From Enterobacter sp. kpr-6 (GTDB lineage Bacteria; Pseudomonadota; Gammaproteobacteria; Enterobacterales; Enterobacteriaceae): a stretch of DNA of 64,000 nt. The notes beneath the pieces are model-generated. The model had not been told where the DNA came from, ran no database searches, and saw only the letters and a program-made list of their open reading frames with translations. The stretch lies in assembly GCF_900116015.1 (NCBI RefSeq), contig NZ_FOYH01000007.1, positions 62,001-126,000 of the forward strand. The letters run 5' to 3'. Of this stretch, positions 7,309 to 16,580 are shown piece after piece. A program made the position numbers and the translations under genes. Position 1 is the stretch's first letter. Every line of letters begins with the position of its first letter.

Positions 7309-7527
7309 TTAAAGCCACATTTGCTGTTGCCCGGCTGGGCTTGGGTGAGGTGGCGCAAAATTAACTTTGCCTGGCGTCACAATTAAACGTTGCACAGATT
7401 CCATCGTTACGAAGGTGCAACTGCAATTGATGTTGGTGCACTGATGGTAACGCTCTTTGGTGTTTTCCGTCACATAACGACTGGTTCTGGCGTGCGCCGC
7501 TTGCTTACATTTAGGACAGTGAAACAT
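7309..7527 (-). CDS. ogr: Ogr/Delta late transcription activator
   Basis: A 72-residue zinc-binding activator, the same length as P2 Ogr, with cysteines 4, 7, 30 and 35 (CX2C-X22-CX4C) and the conserved AAHARTSRY and YHQC segments. It lets host RNA polymerase start at the phage late promoters by contacting the alpha subunit. The start chosen is the ATG at 7527 (MFHCPKC); an in-frame ATG 18 bases upstream adds six residues not found in P2 Ogr. Confidence 0.95.
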   Translation of the reverse strand: MFHCPKCKQAAHARTSRYVTENTKERYHQCTNINCSCTFVTMESVQRLIVTPGKVNFAPPHPSPAGQQQMWL

Positions 7528-7612
7528 AGTGCCACCCTTTATCATCGCGTATGAGATTAATCTTACCGTTTCGCTTCACTTTTGAGAATAAATAAATCTC
7601 TTAATTGATGAT

Positions 7613-8761
7613 TTATTCGGCTTCGCTTTCCGTTTCATATTCAACATCGGAAATCCTTACCTCCAGCTCCAGCGCCGTCGTATAGCCATTGTTACTCAGC
7701 GAGTGCGTCACCTTGGTGATAGTCCATGCCTGGTCATCAATAATCTTCTTAAAGCCCGTAACCCTCACCGGCATTTCCGGGTAAATATCAGCCCGGCCAG
7801 TGGCGAGGCTGATTGAGAACTCAGCAACGCCGCGCTGCAATTTATCCCACTTAACCTGCGCTGCACGCATCGCCTGGGCTTTTGTTGAATAGATGGTTGT
7901 CAGTGCAAAAACATTATCCGCTTCCCCGGCCATATACTCGCCCTCCCGCGCTTCCGGCACTTTCACCGGTTTGGCTTTCGGATGTTTATCGCCGTCAGTC
8001 TTATGCGTTTTAGGTTTGCGCTTGAGCTTAACCTTTTCCTTTTGCGGCTTCGGGTCTTTGGTATGCAGCCATTTCGCCGTTACGCCGGTGTAAGCGCCAC
8101 GGTCAGCAATGGCGAAGCTGTGCCGATCCCCGTCGCTGCGGGCAATAGTGATTTGCGGTAGCGGCTTGCCGCTGGCGTTCACGCCTTTGCCCGCTTTCAG
8201 AAACAGCAATTTCCCCATCTTCACAGACACCTCGCCGCCGTTGCGCTCCGCAAGGCGCGTCAAAAATTTGATGTCCGATTCCTGCGATTGATCGATGTGC
8301 GGGATTTTAATCGCGCCCAGCTCCGGCGCGACGCCTGCGGCCAGTTTGTTCCTCGCTGCGATAGTCTCAACGATTTTACCGAGCGTGGTGTCGTGAAATG
8401 AACCTTCACGACGTGAGTTGAGCGTTCCACGAAAGTCAGCGCTGCGGGCGCGAATGGTGACGGTATCCGGCGCACCCCGGTGCTCGACTTCATCAACGGT
8501 ATAACTGCCTTTACCGACCAACGCAAAACCTTTCCAGCCGAGGTAAAGCGTGAGCACAGCGCCGCGAATGGGTAGCGCGACCAGCCCGTCGGCATCATCC
8601 AGTTCAATATCGAGCTGGTCAGCCTCAAACCCCCGGTTATCCGTGAGCGTCAGACTCAACAACCGGGCGCTGATATTGCCGGTAATATCCCGGCTGTTAA
8701 GCTCCAGCAAAAAATCAGGCGTCATGACGCCGCCCGCCGCATTTGTCAGCGCATCCAGCAT
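7613..8761 (-). CDS. D: Tail protein gpD (baseplate hub/tail spike base)
   Basis: A 382-residue P2 gpD homologue (387 in P2). It starts MLDALTNAAGGVMTPDFLLELNSRDITGNI and contains the late-control segments GNISARLLSLTLTDNRGFEADQLDIELDD. In P2 it is required for tail assembly and forms the hub above the gpV spike. A Lys/Pro-rich linker (KEKVKLKRKPKTHKTDGDKHPK) splits the two domains at about residue 245. It is the penultimate gene of the F-E-T-U-D operon. Confidence 0.95.
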   Translation of the reverse strand: MLDALTNAAGGVMTPDFLLELNSRDITGNISARLLSLTLTDNRGFEADQLDIELDDADGLVALPIRGAVLTLYLGWKGFALVGKGSYTVDEVEHRGAPDTVTIRARSADFRGTLNSRREGSFHDTTLGKIVETIAARNKLAAGVAPELGAIKIPHIDQSQESDIKFLTRLAERNGGEVSVKMGKLLFLKAGKGVNASGKPLPQITIARSDGDRHSFAIADRGAYTGVTAKWLHTKDPKPQKEKVKLKRKPKTHKTDGDKHPKAKPVKVPEAREGEYMAGEADNVFALTTIYSTKAQAMRAAQVKWDKLQRGVAEFSISLATGRADIYPEMPVRVTGFKKIIDDQAWTITKVTHSLSNNGYTTALELEVRISDVEYETESEAE

Positions 8762-8763
8762 TA

Positions 8764-9240
8764 TCAGCCCCCTAATAATCCGGTGTATTTCCCGGCCAGA
8801 TCGCCTGCTTTGCCGATCAGCGATTCGGCCTGTTTCCCGATATCGCCATAAAGCGCGGCCAGTGATTCATCAACACGGGTCAGTTTCAGCGTGAAGTCAG
8901 TCCGGCGCGGCGTGCCGTCGGAAAATAAAAGGCTCCCGGTTTCACTGACGTTGTTGATGATAAACATGCCGTAGATCGTGCCGGTGCCGTCAATCAGCGG
9001 CCACGCCCGCCCCTCATCGGCCATCAGCCTTAACGTGGTCATCGTCAGCTTTCCGCCCGTCAGCTCCGGGTAGAGCACGCCGGAAAGCGTGACGGTTTCC
9101 TCGCCGGGGCCAAGAAACTGGAAAGTGTCACGCAGACCGACGCGGCTGTTTGACGGCCAGCGGTAATTCGTATCCCGCTGGATATTCTGGTAAGGCAGCG
9201 TCTGACGCATAAAAACAAACATTCCGAGTGCGAGCATCAT
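8764..9240 (-). CDS. U: Tail protein gpU
   Basis: A 158-residue homologue of P2 gpU (159). The YPELTGGK and WPLIDGTGTIYGMF segments are typical. In P2 it acts in tail completion and connects the tape-measure region to the hub. The start is near-adjacent to the T stop and the end is three bases from D. Confidence 0.94.
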   Translation of the reverse strand: MMLALGMFVFMRQTLPYQNIQRDTNYRWPSNSRVGLRDTFQFLGPGEETVTLSGVLYPELTGGKLTMTTLRLMADEGRAWPLIDGTGTIYGMFIINNVSETGSLLFSDGTPRRTDFTLKLTRVDESLAALYGDIGKQAESLIGKAGDLAGKYTGLLGG

Positions 9241-9255
9241 CGGTTAATTACCTCA

Positions 9256-11775
9256 TCAGTCATACAACATGCTGGCGCGCGCGCGGGCGCGTTTGTCGCT
9301 CTCGTGTTTTTCAAGCGCGTCCTGTAACTGGCGGTCAAGTGACGTCCCAGGCGCAGCGCCCCCCTGTAGAGTAATGTGATACTCATTTTTGCTTTGATCG
9401 ACATAAGAGCGACCGGCGGCTGCGGTCACGGGCGCATAGGATGCATGGCCCTGGGTAATAGCTGACCCCGTACCCGCCCCCGCCACAGGTGCCGACTGAT
9501 ACGGCAGATAACCTGTATAAGCACCGGTGGGCTGAACGTAGCTTTTATTCTTCGCGGCTTCGGCTTTTGCGGCCTTCTGGTCAAGGTCGCCCGATTGCTT
9601 GTTAATGATCCCGAGCTTTTCCAGCACCCAGTCAATGCCTTCCCGCAGCTTGTTAAACGTCTTAAGCGGCAAATTAAGTGCATCAGCGAGCCCCTTACCA
9701 AAGGTCACACCTGCATTGCGGCAACTGTCGAGGGTGTCCTGAGTAGACTTAACGGGTGCAATCAGATCATTAAACCACTGCCAGACCTTTTGCAGATATC
9801 CGCCCAGGGTGTCGAACATCGGCTTAAGCGGCGTAAAGATTTCGGCCACCGGCCCGAACGCGGCCCGCAACCCCTCCACCACACCACTGAAGAAAGCGCT
9901 GATCGGTTCCCAGTATTTACGGATAAGTAAAGCGGCGGCGACAATGGCCGCACCGACGGCGATAACAGGCCAGATGATCGCCCCGACAGAGGATGCAATT
10001 ATCGTCCCGGCAATGCTAAATCCGGCAGCTAAAAACCCCGCCCCCGCAATCAGGGCATTAACCCCCGCCATTACCGGCCACAACACCAGGCCAAGGCCGC
10101 CCAGGACGGCAATAAATCCCGTCACAGCACCGGCCACCAGTACAATTTTTGATACCAGTTCAGGATTTGCTTTCACCCACACGTTGAGCCTGTCGAGCCA
10201 TTTGTTTGCCGTCTGGGTGAGTGCTCTCAGTTTGTCGGTCATGCTGGAAAATACTGTCAGGCGCAGCCCTGCAAAGGCACCATCCAGCTTCGCCACATCT
10301 CCGGCCAGATTATCGCGCAGCGTGTCACCCATTTTCTCCGCTGCACCACTGACGTCACCGAGCCGGTTCTTTGCTCCGGCCAGCGCGCCGAGAAATTTGG
10401 GGATCTGATCGATAGATAAATCTTCAATGGGCGTACCAAACAGCGCTATAGCAGCATTGGCGCGTTCAGCCGGGTCTTTAATCGACAACAGGCCGCGCGC
10501 GGTTTTCTGCATCGCCACACGCGCTTTTTCGCCGCCGGTGGCAATCGCCTGAGACATTTTCTCCGCGTCCAGGCCAATTTGCTTATAAGCCGCCACGCTG
10601 TTTTTAGACATGTCCGAACCACGGATCGAAAACTCCTTGATAGCATCGCCGGTTTTATCCAGGGCAAATTTACCCTGCTTCGACATATCGACAAGCAACG
10701 ACATGGCTTCCGCCCCGGTAAAGCCGAGGTTACGAAAATGGGTCGAGTATTCATGAAGAATTTCCGGCATCTCCCCGCGCATCTGCGCGGACACGCGCTG
10801 CATCCCGGACACGATGAGATCGAGCGCTTCATCGCTGTTTTTTGCCAGCCCGTTCTTCATCATGATGCCCGCAATCTGGATACTCTCAGCGGCTTCGCTG
10901 CCGAAAGCCGTTTGCATATCCAGCGCTTTACGACTGATGCGATCTAACTCAGCCTCGCCCACATCACCCATTGCGCCCAGGGTGCTGCGTACCGCTGACA
11001 CGGCTTCTGTGATTTGTTCAAGATCACTACTGACACCCGAGGCGTTAATGCTCTTGATCACGCCCGCGTATTCTTTGCCGCTGGCACTGTCTTCCCCCTG
11101 GCGCGCGGCAATCAGCGCGCCGCTTTTCTCAGCGTGCACTGCCGGTGCCATTAATGCGCTGCCCGCATATAATCCCGCCGTACCCAGCCCGAGCGCGGCG
11201 GCGCTGGTATTGCGCGCACCGGCAACCATCGCCCGGCCCCGCTCGTAACGCTCACTCACCGCGTTGAGCTTTTCCTGTTGCTGGCTTACGCGTGCCAGAG
11301 CTGCACGCTGGCGCTCCATGGCTGTGGTGGTCTGGGCGATATTGCTGCGTAACTGACGTTCAGCGGCAGATAAATTCCGCGTATCAATACCTGACTCTTG
11401 CAGGGATGTACGCTGGCGCTGCACGGCCATGCGCAGACTGTCAAATTTCGTTTGCAGTTCCGCTGTACTGCGCCGGGCATTCTCCAGCTCTTTGACCTGC
11501 GCCCGCGTCGGGTTCGCGGTATTACGCATCGCCTGTGCCAGCGCAGCCGTTTTCGCTTTGGCTTCGTCGAGTGAGTGGCCGGTAACGGCCATTTGCGCGC
11601 TGACCTTACGGAAGCCCTCTATCTGACGGGCCTGCGCATTAAGGTCTTTGAGCTGGTTTTGTGATTCGCGGATTTCACCTGACAGGGTGCGGCTTGCCTC
11701 CTGCACCGCCTTAAAGGGCCGTGATACCTGATCAACAGCTTTGAGTAATACCTGTAATTTAACGTTGTCACTCAT
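9256..11775 (-). CDS. T: Tail tape measure protein gpT
   Basis: An 839-residue tape-measure protein (815 in P2). The N-terminal 190 residues are coiled coil (repeated QLKDLNAQARQIEG, RQRAALARVSQQQEKLNAV patterns). Two hydrophobic stretches lie at about 545-625 (SKIVLVAGAVTGFIAVLGGLG and following), as expected of a protein that crosses the host inner membrane. Its start overlaps the stop of the frameshifted E' product (ATGAGTGA). Length should set the tail length. Confidence 0.95.
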   Translation of the reverse strand: MSDNVKLQVLLKAVDQVSRPFKAVQEASRTLSGEIRESQNQLKDLNAQARQIEGFRKVSAQMAVTGHSLDEAKAKTAALAQAMRNTANPTRAQVKELENARRSTAELQTKFDSLRMAVQRQRTSLQESGIDTRNLSAAERQLRSNIAQTTTAMERQRAALARVSQQQEKLNAVSERYERGRAMVAGARNTSAAALGLGTAGLYAGSALMAPAVHAEKSGALIAARQGEDSASGKEYAGVIKSINASGVSSDLEQITEAVSAVRSTLGAMGDVGEAELDRISRKALDMQTAFGSEAAESIQIAGIMMKNGLAKNSDEALDLIVSGMQRVSAQMRGEMPEILHEYSTHFRNLGFTGAEAMSLLVDMSKQGKFALDKTGDAIKEFSIRGSDMSKNSVAAYKQIGLDAEKMSQAIATGGEKARVAMQKTARGLLSIKDPAERANAAIALFGTPIEDLSIDQIPKFLGALAGAKNRLGDVSGAAEKMGDTLRDNLAGDVAKLDGAFAGLRLTVFSSMTDKLRALTQTANKWLDRLNVWVKANPELVSKIVLVAGAVTGFIAVLGGLGLVLWPVMAGVNALIAGAGFLAAGFSIAGTIIASSVGAIIWPVIAVGAAIVAAALLIRKYWEPISAFFSGVVEGLRAAFGPVAEIFTPLKPMFDTLGGYLQKVWQWFNDLIAPVKSTQDTLDSCRNAGVTFGKGLADALNLPLKTFNKLREGIDWVLEKLGIINKQSGDLDQKAAKAEAAKNKSYVQPTGAYTGYLPYQSAPVAGAGTGSAITQGHASYAPVTAAAGRSYVDQSKNEYHITLQGGAAPGTSLDRQLQDALEKHESDKRARARASMLYD

Positions 11776-12195
11776 TGGTGTTTCCGCTTCGCTGGAGCGC
11801 TTTTTCGCGCCATGTGATTAGCTCAGTCAGGCTCATGGGGTATAGCTCTGATGGCGGCCAGTGGAAAATCACTGCGATATCCGCCATCAGGTCATCGACC
11901 GACATGTTTTTCGGGAAGTCTACTGCGCCGAACTCGGTGACAAAAAACCCACCACCTGACCGGCAAGCGCCACAAGGTCGGGTAATTCCAGCGCGGCGAC
12001 TTCCTGCTCGGTGAGCATTGGCGCGGTCATGCGCGGCAGCACTTTGATCAGCGCGTCCACTTCGGAGTTTGCCACCGCTGCCAGACTGACGCCGCGCAGT
12101 GTTCCGGCGGTGGGTTTCATGACGGTGATTTGTTCAAAAATCTGCTCGCCACGCTTAACAGGATTTTCCAGGGTAACAACGTTTTCTTTGCTCAT
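11768..12195 (-). CDS. E: Tail assembly chaperones gpE and gpE+E' (programmed -1 frameshift)
   Basis: Zero-frame gpE is 91 residues (stop at 11920). At 11941-11947, reading on the minus strand, the canonical slippery heptamer T TTT TTG sits in phase (GGT TTT TTG). A -1 shift there gives an extension ending PPSELYPMSLTELITWREKALQRSGNTNE, with a stop at 11768-11770 overlapping the start of T. P2 uses this frameshift to make two tail chaperones in a fixed ratio. The heptamer phase, the open -1 frame and the WxxSExxxMSLTELxxWR-like ending all agree. Confidence 0.93.
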
Positions 12196-12225
12196 GACAT
12201 TCTCGCTTTATTAATTCCGGGTTAA

Positions 12226-12245
12226 CCGGCCAGTTTCCTGACCGG
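12226..12245 (-). terminator. Intra-operon hairpin between FII and E
   Basis: On the minus-strand transcript CCGGUCAG-GAAA-CUGGCCGG forms an eight-pair stem with a GNRA tetraloop and one G-U pair. No strong U run follows, so it may be an attenuator or mRNA-stability element rather than a full terminator. Confidence 0.35.
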
Positions 12246-12253
12246 CTGATAAA

Positions 12254-12772
12254 TTACAGGCCGATATTGCGGCGGTGCTGCTCCAGCCGGTCAACGCCGT
12301 TCACCTTCTCGATCATGTTGATGGTGTCGATTTCAACCAGCTCTTTACCGTCGATGGTGAGCTTGTAATAGGTGCAGGAAACCGAGATTTTCGATTCGGT
12401 ATCTTCACCCTGCTTGCCTTCGCCGGTGTCGATTTCCTTCTGACGGCCACGAACCACCACCTCTACGGCCACCGTGTCGCCGGTATCGTCGCGCTGGTAG
12501 GATCCCGCAAAGCGAATCGGCACCGCATCGGCACCCGTTGCGCCGTACAGCTCCCAGATCACGGAGTCAGGGAAGCCACCGAGTGACCACTCCATCGACA
12601 GGGCATCATCATCAAGGCCCAGATCAATCGTTGCGGCACCGTTCATCCCCGCGCCGCGATAATTCTCCAGCTTGCGGGTCAGCTTCGGCAGGGTGATCGA
12701 TTTCGCAACCCCCTGATAGCTGTAGCCGTTCAGGAAGACGTTCATTAACTTAAGTTTGCGCGGCATTGCCAT
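12254..12772 (-). CDS. FII: Major tail tube protein gpFII
   Basis: A 172-residue tail tube protein, exactly the P2 length. It begins MAMPRKLKLMNVFLNGYSYQGVAKSI and contains GMNGAATIDLGLDDDALSMEWSLGG. Hexamers stack to form the inner tube of the contractile tail. It lies just downstream of the sheath gene. Confidence 0.96.
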   Translation of the reverse strand: MAMPRKLKLMNVFLNGYSYQGVAKSITLPKLTRKLENYRGAGMNGAATIDLGLDDDALSMEWSLGGFPDSVIWELYGATGADAVPIRFAGSYQRDDTGDTVAVEVVVRGRQKEIDTGEGKQGEDTESKISVSCTYYKLTIDGKELVEIDTINMIEKVNGVDRLEQHRRNIGL

Positions 12773-12785
12773 TTAGTCGGGCCTC

Positions 12786-13976
12786 TTAATTGCTGTTGAC
12801 CGAGGAAACCAGCGTCACCAGATATTTATCGGTGATGCGCTGGCGCAGGGTCAGGTTTTCGAGCGGGGGAACCGGGGTGTAGTCGTAGTCAATAAACAGC
12901 TTCCCGGCTTTCAGGGTTTCCGCGTCGTTGGCTTCTTCGTCAAACCAGCACGTCGCATCAACGATATAACCCGCCGTTTTCAGCTCGCGGAATTTGGCGT
13001 TGATACCGTCCACGATATCGCGGATAAGCGTTGCCGTGACGGGCCTATCCACCGCCCACATATGCGCGGCGGCCATCGTGTCGGCCAGCACCTGAGCGGT
13101 GCGGGTGTAGTTCTCAAACAGGAACAGCGGATCATCAGAGCAGGAGCGGTTACCCCAGAAGCGAAAACCATCTTTACGAATGAGCGTGGTGACACCCGCT
13201 TCGTTGAGCAGGTCGGCATCGGTGCCGGTTTCCTGCAAATCCCAGAACACCGACGCGCTGATCCCGGTGACGCCGTTGACGCCCACGTTTGACAGCGTTT
13301 TATGCCAGCCCTGCTCCTGGTCGATTCGGGCACGCAGCCCCAGCGCGCGCGCTGTCGCATAAGCCGTGGCGCTGGCGTTCTTCGCCGTATCCCAGGCGAG
13401 AAAATCCGGCCAGATCACCATCAGTTCGCGGGCGCTGAAATTCTCACGGTAATTGATGGCGTCAGAGACGGTTTTACACTCCCACGCGCTGACATAGCCG
13501 AACGCGCGCAACTTCTGACAGACTGAAACCAGCGCCGTAGCCACGGCCTGATTATCCAGCCCCGGCACGCCGAGAATGCGCGGCTTAACGCCCGTCACCG
13601 CTTCGGCGGTCAGCAGTGCCTTAAGCCCGGTGTATTTGCCGTTTTCGTCGGTGGTGCCGATGATATTGGAAACCGTCTGCGCGAAAGCCTCCTCTTCATC
13701 ATCGCCCGCGCCTTCTGCAACGCGTACAACGACGACAACGGGTTTTGACTGATCGGCGATAGCCTGGAGTGCGGCAGACAGCGTGCCTTTTTTACCGGCT
13801 TTGCCAATCGCGCTTTGCACACCGGTTATAAGCACCGGCTCATTGAGGGGGAAGGTTGCCGCGTCTGCATCGCTGGCCGTACAGACCATGCCGATAATCG
13901 CGGTTGATACTGTGGAAATGACGCGCGTGCCGTCGTTGATTTCGACGACCTGCACGCCGTGATGAAAATCACTCAT
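12786..13976 (-). CDS. FI: Tail sheath protein gpFI
   Basis: A 396-residue contractile sheath protein, identical in length to P2 FI, starting MSDFHHGVQVVEINDGTRVIS with a GGAG ribosome site. Well-conserved runs include GWHKTLSNVGVNGVTGISASV and FWGNRSCSDDPLFLFENYTR. An upstream in-frame ATG at 14021 is not needed and has no comparable ribosome site. First gene of the F-E-T-U-D-ogr operon. Confidence 0.96.
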   Translation of the reverse strand: MSDFHHGVQVVEINDGTRVISTVSTAIIGMVCTASDADAATFPLNEPVLITGVQSAIGKAGKKGTLSAALQAIADQSKPVVVVVRVAEGAGDDEEEAFAQTVSNIIGTTDENGKYTGLKALLTAEAVTGVKPRILGVPGLDNQAVATALVSVCQKLRAFGYVSAWECKTVSDAINYRENFSARELMVIWPDFLAWDTAKNASATAYATARALGLRARIDQEQGWHKTLSNVGVNGVTGISASVFWDLQETGTDADLLNEAGVTTLIRKDGFRFWGNRSCSDDPLFLFENYTRTAQVLADTMAAAHMWAVDRPVTATLIRDIVDGINAKFRELKTAGYIVDATCWFDEEANDAETLKAGKLFIDYDYTPVPPLENLTLRQRITDKYLVTLVSSVNSN

Positions 13977-14050
13977 CCGTTTAACTCCGTGGTTTGGGGT
14001 GAGTGTATTTTCAGGGTGCATTACGCCGGGGGCTATTTATCAGGGTTGGA

Positions 14051-14067
14051 TGTGGTCTGAAACAACA
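14051..14067 (-). promoter_or_regulatory. Weak candidate Ogr-dependent late promoter for FI
   Basis: TGT and ACA half-sites separated by 11 bases; the P2 late-promoter consensus is TGT-N12-ACA centred near -55. A start site about 55 bases downstream would fall near 14004, just before FI. The spacing is one short of consensus. Confidence 0.3.
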
Positions 14068-14069
14068 CG

Positions 14070-14094
14070 AAAGAAAGGCGGGCATATGCCCGCC
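14070..14094 (-). terminator. Terminator of the V-to-tail-fibre operon
   Basis: Perfect 18-base palindrome GGCGGGCATATGCCCGCC (14077-14094), followed on the minus strand by TTTCTTTC. It separates the tail-fibre module from FI. Confidence 0.75.
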
Positions 14095-14106
14095 TGTTTC
14101 TCCTGC

Positions 14107-14325
14107 TTATTCTCTGCCGGGCAGCTCCGGCCACACCACCTCTGCCGGGAATTTTTTTTGCAGGGTTATATCGCGCAATGCCTGCCGGTAATTCGCCCAC
14201 ACATTTTTATCTGTGGGGGTATCCGGCATCATCGACCAGTCGCTATCCCTGAGCAAAGCATCACGACGTGCCCGGATTTTTTCCGCATCAATTGCACTCA
14301 GACTCGTTTTATTTACCGATATCAT
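14107..14325 (-). CDS. Small tail-fibre assembly/chaperone protein
   Basis: A 72-residue protein with RDALLRDSDWSMMPDTP...WANYRQALRDIT...FP..VVWP, a motif set common to phage tail assembly chaperones encoded next to tail fibres. The ATG at 14325 (MISVNKT) has an AAGGGG ribosome site; a longer form from 14376 is possible but lies inside the upstream gene. It occupies the place of P2 gene G, which it does not resemble in size (175 residues). Confidence 0.72.
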   Translation of the reverse strand: MISVNKTSLSAIDAEKIRARRDALLRDSDWSMMPDTPTDKNVWANYRQALRDITLQKKFPAEVVWPELPGRE

Positions 14326-14563
14326 CGCTTTCCCCTTCTGAGGCAATGTATGACCCGCCAGTTCCTGCCGGTGCACCCATTTTTTTGACGTTCAGCTCCC
14401 ACGCCTCAAGCGCGACATCAGGTAAGTCATCCGCGCTGACAATCCAGAAACTCACTCCCTGCGGCACATCTTTGCGGCCAATATCAAGCACAGAAAGCCC
14501 GCATGCCGCCGGAAAAAGCACCCTTGCTGATCCCTGATTTTCGAAAATAATTGCCTGCATCAT
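14309..14563 (-). CDS. Small protein of the tail-fibre module
   Basis: An 84-residue protein. Its start (ATG at 14563) overlaps the tail-fibre stop as TGATG. The DVPQGVSFWIVSADDLPD segment recurs in small proteins beside phage tail fibres, whose function is unsettled. It overlaps the downstream chaperone gene by 17 bases. Confidence 0.62.
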   Translation of the reverse strand: MMQAIIFENQGSARVLFPAACGLSVLDIGRKDVPQGVSFWIVSADDLPDVALEAWELNVKKMGAPAGTGGSYIASEGESDDIGK

Positions 14564-15972
14564 CAGCCCCCCATAACACACACATCGATCACCGCATCTG
14601 CATACATGTCGGTATTGTTATCCATCGCAACAACGTTGAACCCTGTCGTCAGCCTGTCAGTTGCACCGAACACCCGGACGATCTGATCATCCGGCGCGCC
14701 GGGCAGAACGGCACTACCAATAACGGCGTAATCTGATGTCACTGATGCGCGCGTGAAATTGAAAGCAAAGCGCCCGGTCGCGTCTTTGCGAACACTCGAA
14801 ATATTATGCGAGCGATAAATCAGCCCTGATGCGCCGTTGAACTTACACCAGGCAAAGGGCATCTGCGCATCCACGCCGCGAGGCACCTCAAGATTTGCCC
14901 TGGCGGTTTCCGGGTTCGGCAGATCCGCCAGATTTTGCGACTGCCGAAGCGCGCCTGTGTATACGGCAATTTGAGCCGCCGTTTTTCCGGACAGATTTGT
15001 TAGAGTTTCGTCCTTATTTTGCTTATTACCGAGTATGGCTTTTATTGAATTTGCAAAAGCGGCGTCGTTATCAATGGCATTCGCCAGTTTTTCCAGCGTA
15101 TTCAGCGACGCGGTAACATTACCGGTGATAAGCCCTGGCAGACCAAGGTAAATCAGAATTTCAGCGGGTGTTTTCCCGGCTAAATCACTTAACGTCTTAT
15201 CAAGATTCTGTTTATTTTTAATGATTTCCGACAGCGAGTTAGAAAAATTAGCATCATTGCCAATCGCAGTTGCAAGTTTGGCGAGCGTATCAAGTGCCGC
15301 CGGTGCGTTGCTTACCAGTTCACTAATGGCGGTGCTGACAAATTGAGTTGTTGCCAGTTGCCTGTCATTCGAATTTTTTGCCGGTGTCGGGGCTGTCGGT
15401 TTGTCGGTAAATTCCGGGCTTTGAATCGGTGCATATTGCGGATGAGGATTATTATCCTGTTTATGCAGTCGCATAATTTCATTCGTATATGTCGAAACTT
15501 CGATAGCTTTGTCATCGGCATATTTTCGCGTTGCCAGCACCACTGACGGATCAATTTTCAGCGTAACGGCGGCGACAGCCGACACGGTCAGCACCATGCG
15601 AATAGTCTGCGTGCGTCCGCTTCCCTCCTGGAGCTGCGGTTTGTAGGTTTCCGGGCAGTTGGCCACCCCAATCAGGATTCCATCGCTATCATAAAGACCA
15701 ATTTCACGGATCCAGAAACCACCCTCACTTTCAGGGATAATTTGCTCCGCAATAATCTGGCTTGTATTGGCCGGATCGATACTCAACTGGTTAAGCGGTG
15801 CGATGCGTTTCTGGTTGATAAGTTTTATCTGCGCCGGATCGGGCGTGGGTAATACACCATTACCATCACCAACCGCCATTTGTGTCAGGTTTAGCTTAGT
15901 GCCGAGGGCGGCCGCGTTCGCCAGCCTTGCCGCGCCCTGACTGGTCAGAATGGCATAATATTTTGCGGTCAT
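14563..15972 (-). CDS. H: Tail fibre protein, gpH-like
   Basis: A 469-residue tail fibre, shorter than P2 gpH (669). The N-terminal 150 residues form the conserved baseplate-attachment domain (MTAKYYAILTSQGAARLANAA, WIREIGLYDSDG). The middle has two imperfect repeats of about 50 residues (pattern LxxLAxAIxNDAxFxxSIxxIxxNKQxxxxTLxxLxGKTxAxI), here near residues 227-279 and 290-341. The C-terminal 110 residues (beta-rich, ending VIDVCVMGG) are presumably the receptor-binding tip and set host range. Confidence 0.88.
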   Translation of the reverse strand: MTAKYYAILTSQGAARLANAAALGTKLNLTQMAVGDGNGVLPTPDPAQIKLINQKRIAPLNQLSIDPANTSQIIAEQIIPESEGGFWIREIGLYDSDGILIGVANCPETYKPQLQEGSGRTQTIRMVLTVSAVAAVTLKIDPSVVLATRKYADDKAIEVSTYTNEIMRLHKQDNNPHPQYAPIQSPEFTDKPTAPTPAKNSNDRQLATTQFVSTAISELVSNAPAALDTLAKLATAIGNDANFSNSLSEIIKNKQNLDKTLSDLAGKTPAEILIYLGLPGLITGNVTASLNTLEKLANAIDNDAAFANSIKAILGNKQNKDETLTNLSGKTAAQIAVYTGALRQSQNLADLPNPETARANLEVPRGVDAQMPFAWCKFNGASGLIYRSHNISSVRKDATGRFAFNFTRASVTSDYAVIGSAVLPGAPDDQIVRVFGATDRLTTGFNVVAMDNNTDMYADAVIDVCVMGG

Positions 15973-16580
15973 GCGTTCACTCTCAGGTTATCAATCAAAT
16001 GGATGGCCGAGGCCGGGAAATATTCACCACCGACGATAATTTCCTCGGGGGTGTAGGGATAAATCGTCAGTGCGTCACCGTCATAACAACCGGCACCGGC
16101 AAAGATATTGCCGGTCGAACTCAGACTGATAGCAAGGCCGGTCAGGTGACGACTTGCCGGTTTTGCGGCATCAATCAGGCGCTCAAGCTCCTGATACATT
16201 TCATCGGTGATACCACTGTCGAGCACGCCGACAACAAGACGAAATGTGCCTGGCTCCTCGTTGAGCTGCCACCACTCCCGCACCTCGATCAGATAGCCGA
16301 GCGGCTCAACGACACGGCGCAGCGCACTGATGGTGCCCTTGTGTTGATGGACGTAAAACGAGGAAGCGATGACGCTGCGTTTTGTGGCTTCCGGCCAGTT
16401 AAAATCCCAGCGGTCTACCGACAGCGCCCATGCAAGCCAGGGCAGAAGTGCCGCCGGGCATTGCCACGGATCCCAGAGCTGGCGCAGCGGCACCGGCACG
16501 CGGGTGATTTCTGCTGCCGCACGGGTGGCGGCCACTTCCAGCGCGGAGGAACCAACCGGCAAAAGGCGGTCATCACTCAT
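15969..16580 (-). CDS. I: Baseplate protein gpI
   Basis: A 203-residue homologue of P2 gpI (176). MSDDRLLPVGSSALEVAA, LWDPWQCPAALLPWLAWALSVDRWD and the FYVHQHKGT segment are typical of the tail protein I family, which links fibres to the baseplate. The ATG at 16580 is chosen; an ATG 63 bases upstream lies in J. ATGA overlap with H. Confidence 0.92.
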   Translation of the reverse strand: MSDDRLLPVGSSALEVAATRAAAEITRVPVPLRQLWDPWQCPAALLPWLAWALSVDRWDFNWPEATKRSVIASSFYVHQHKGTISALRRVVEPLGYLIEVREWWQLNEEPGTFRLVVGVLDSGITDEMYQELERLIDAAKPASRHLTGLAISLSSTGNIFAGAGCYDGDALTIYPYTPEEIIVGGEYFPASAIHLIDNLRVNA

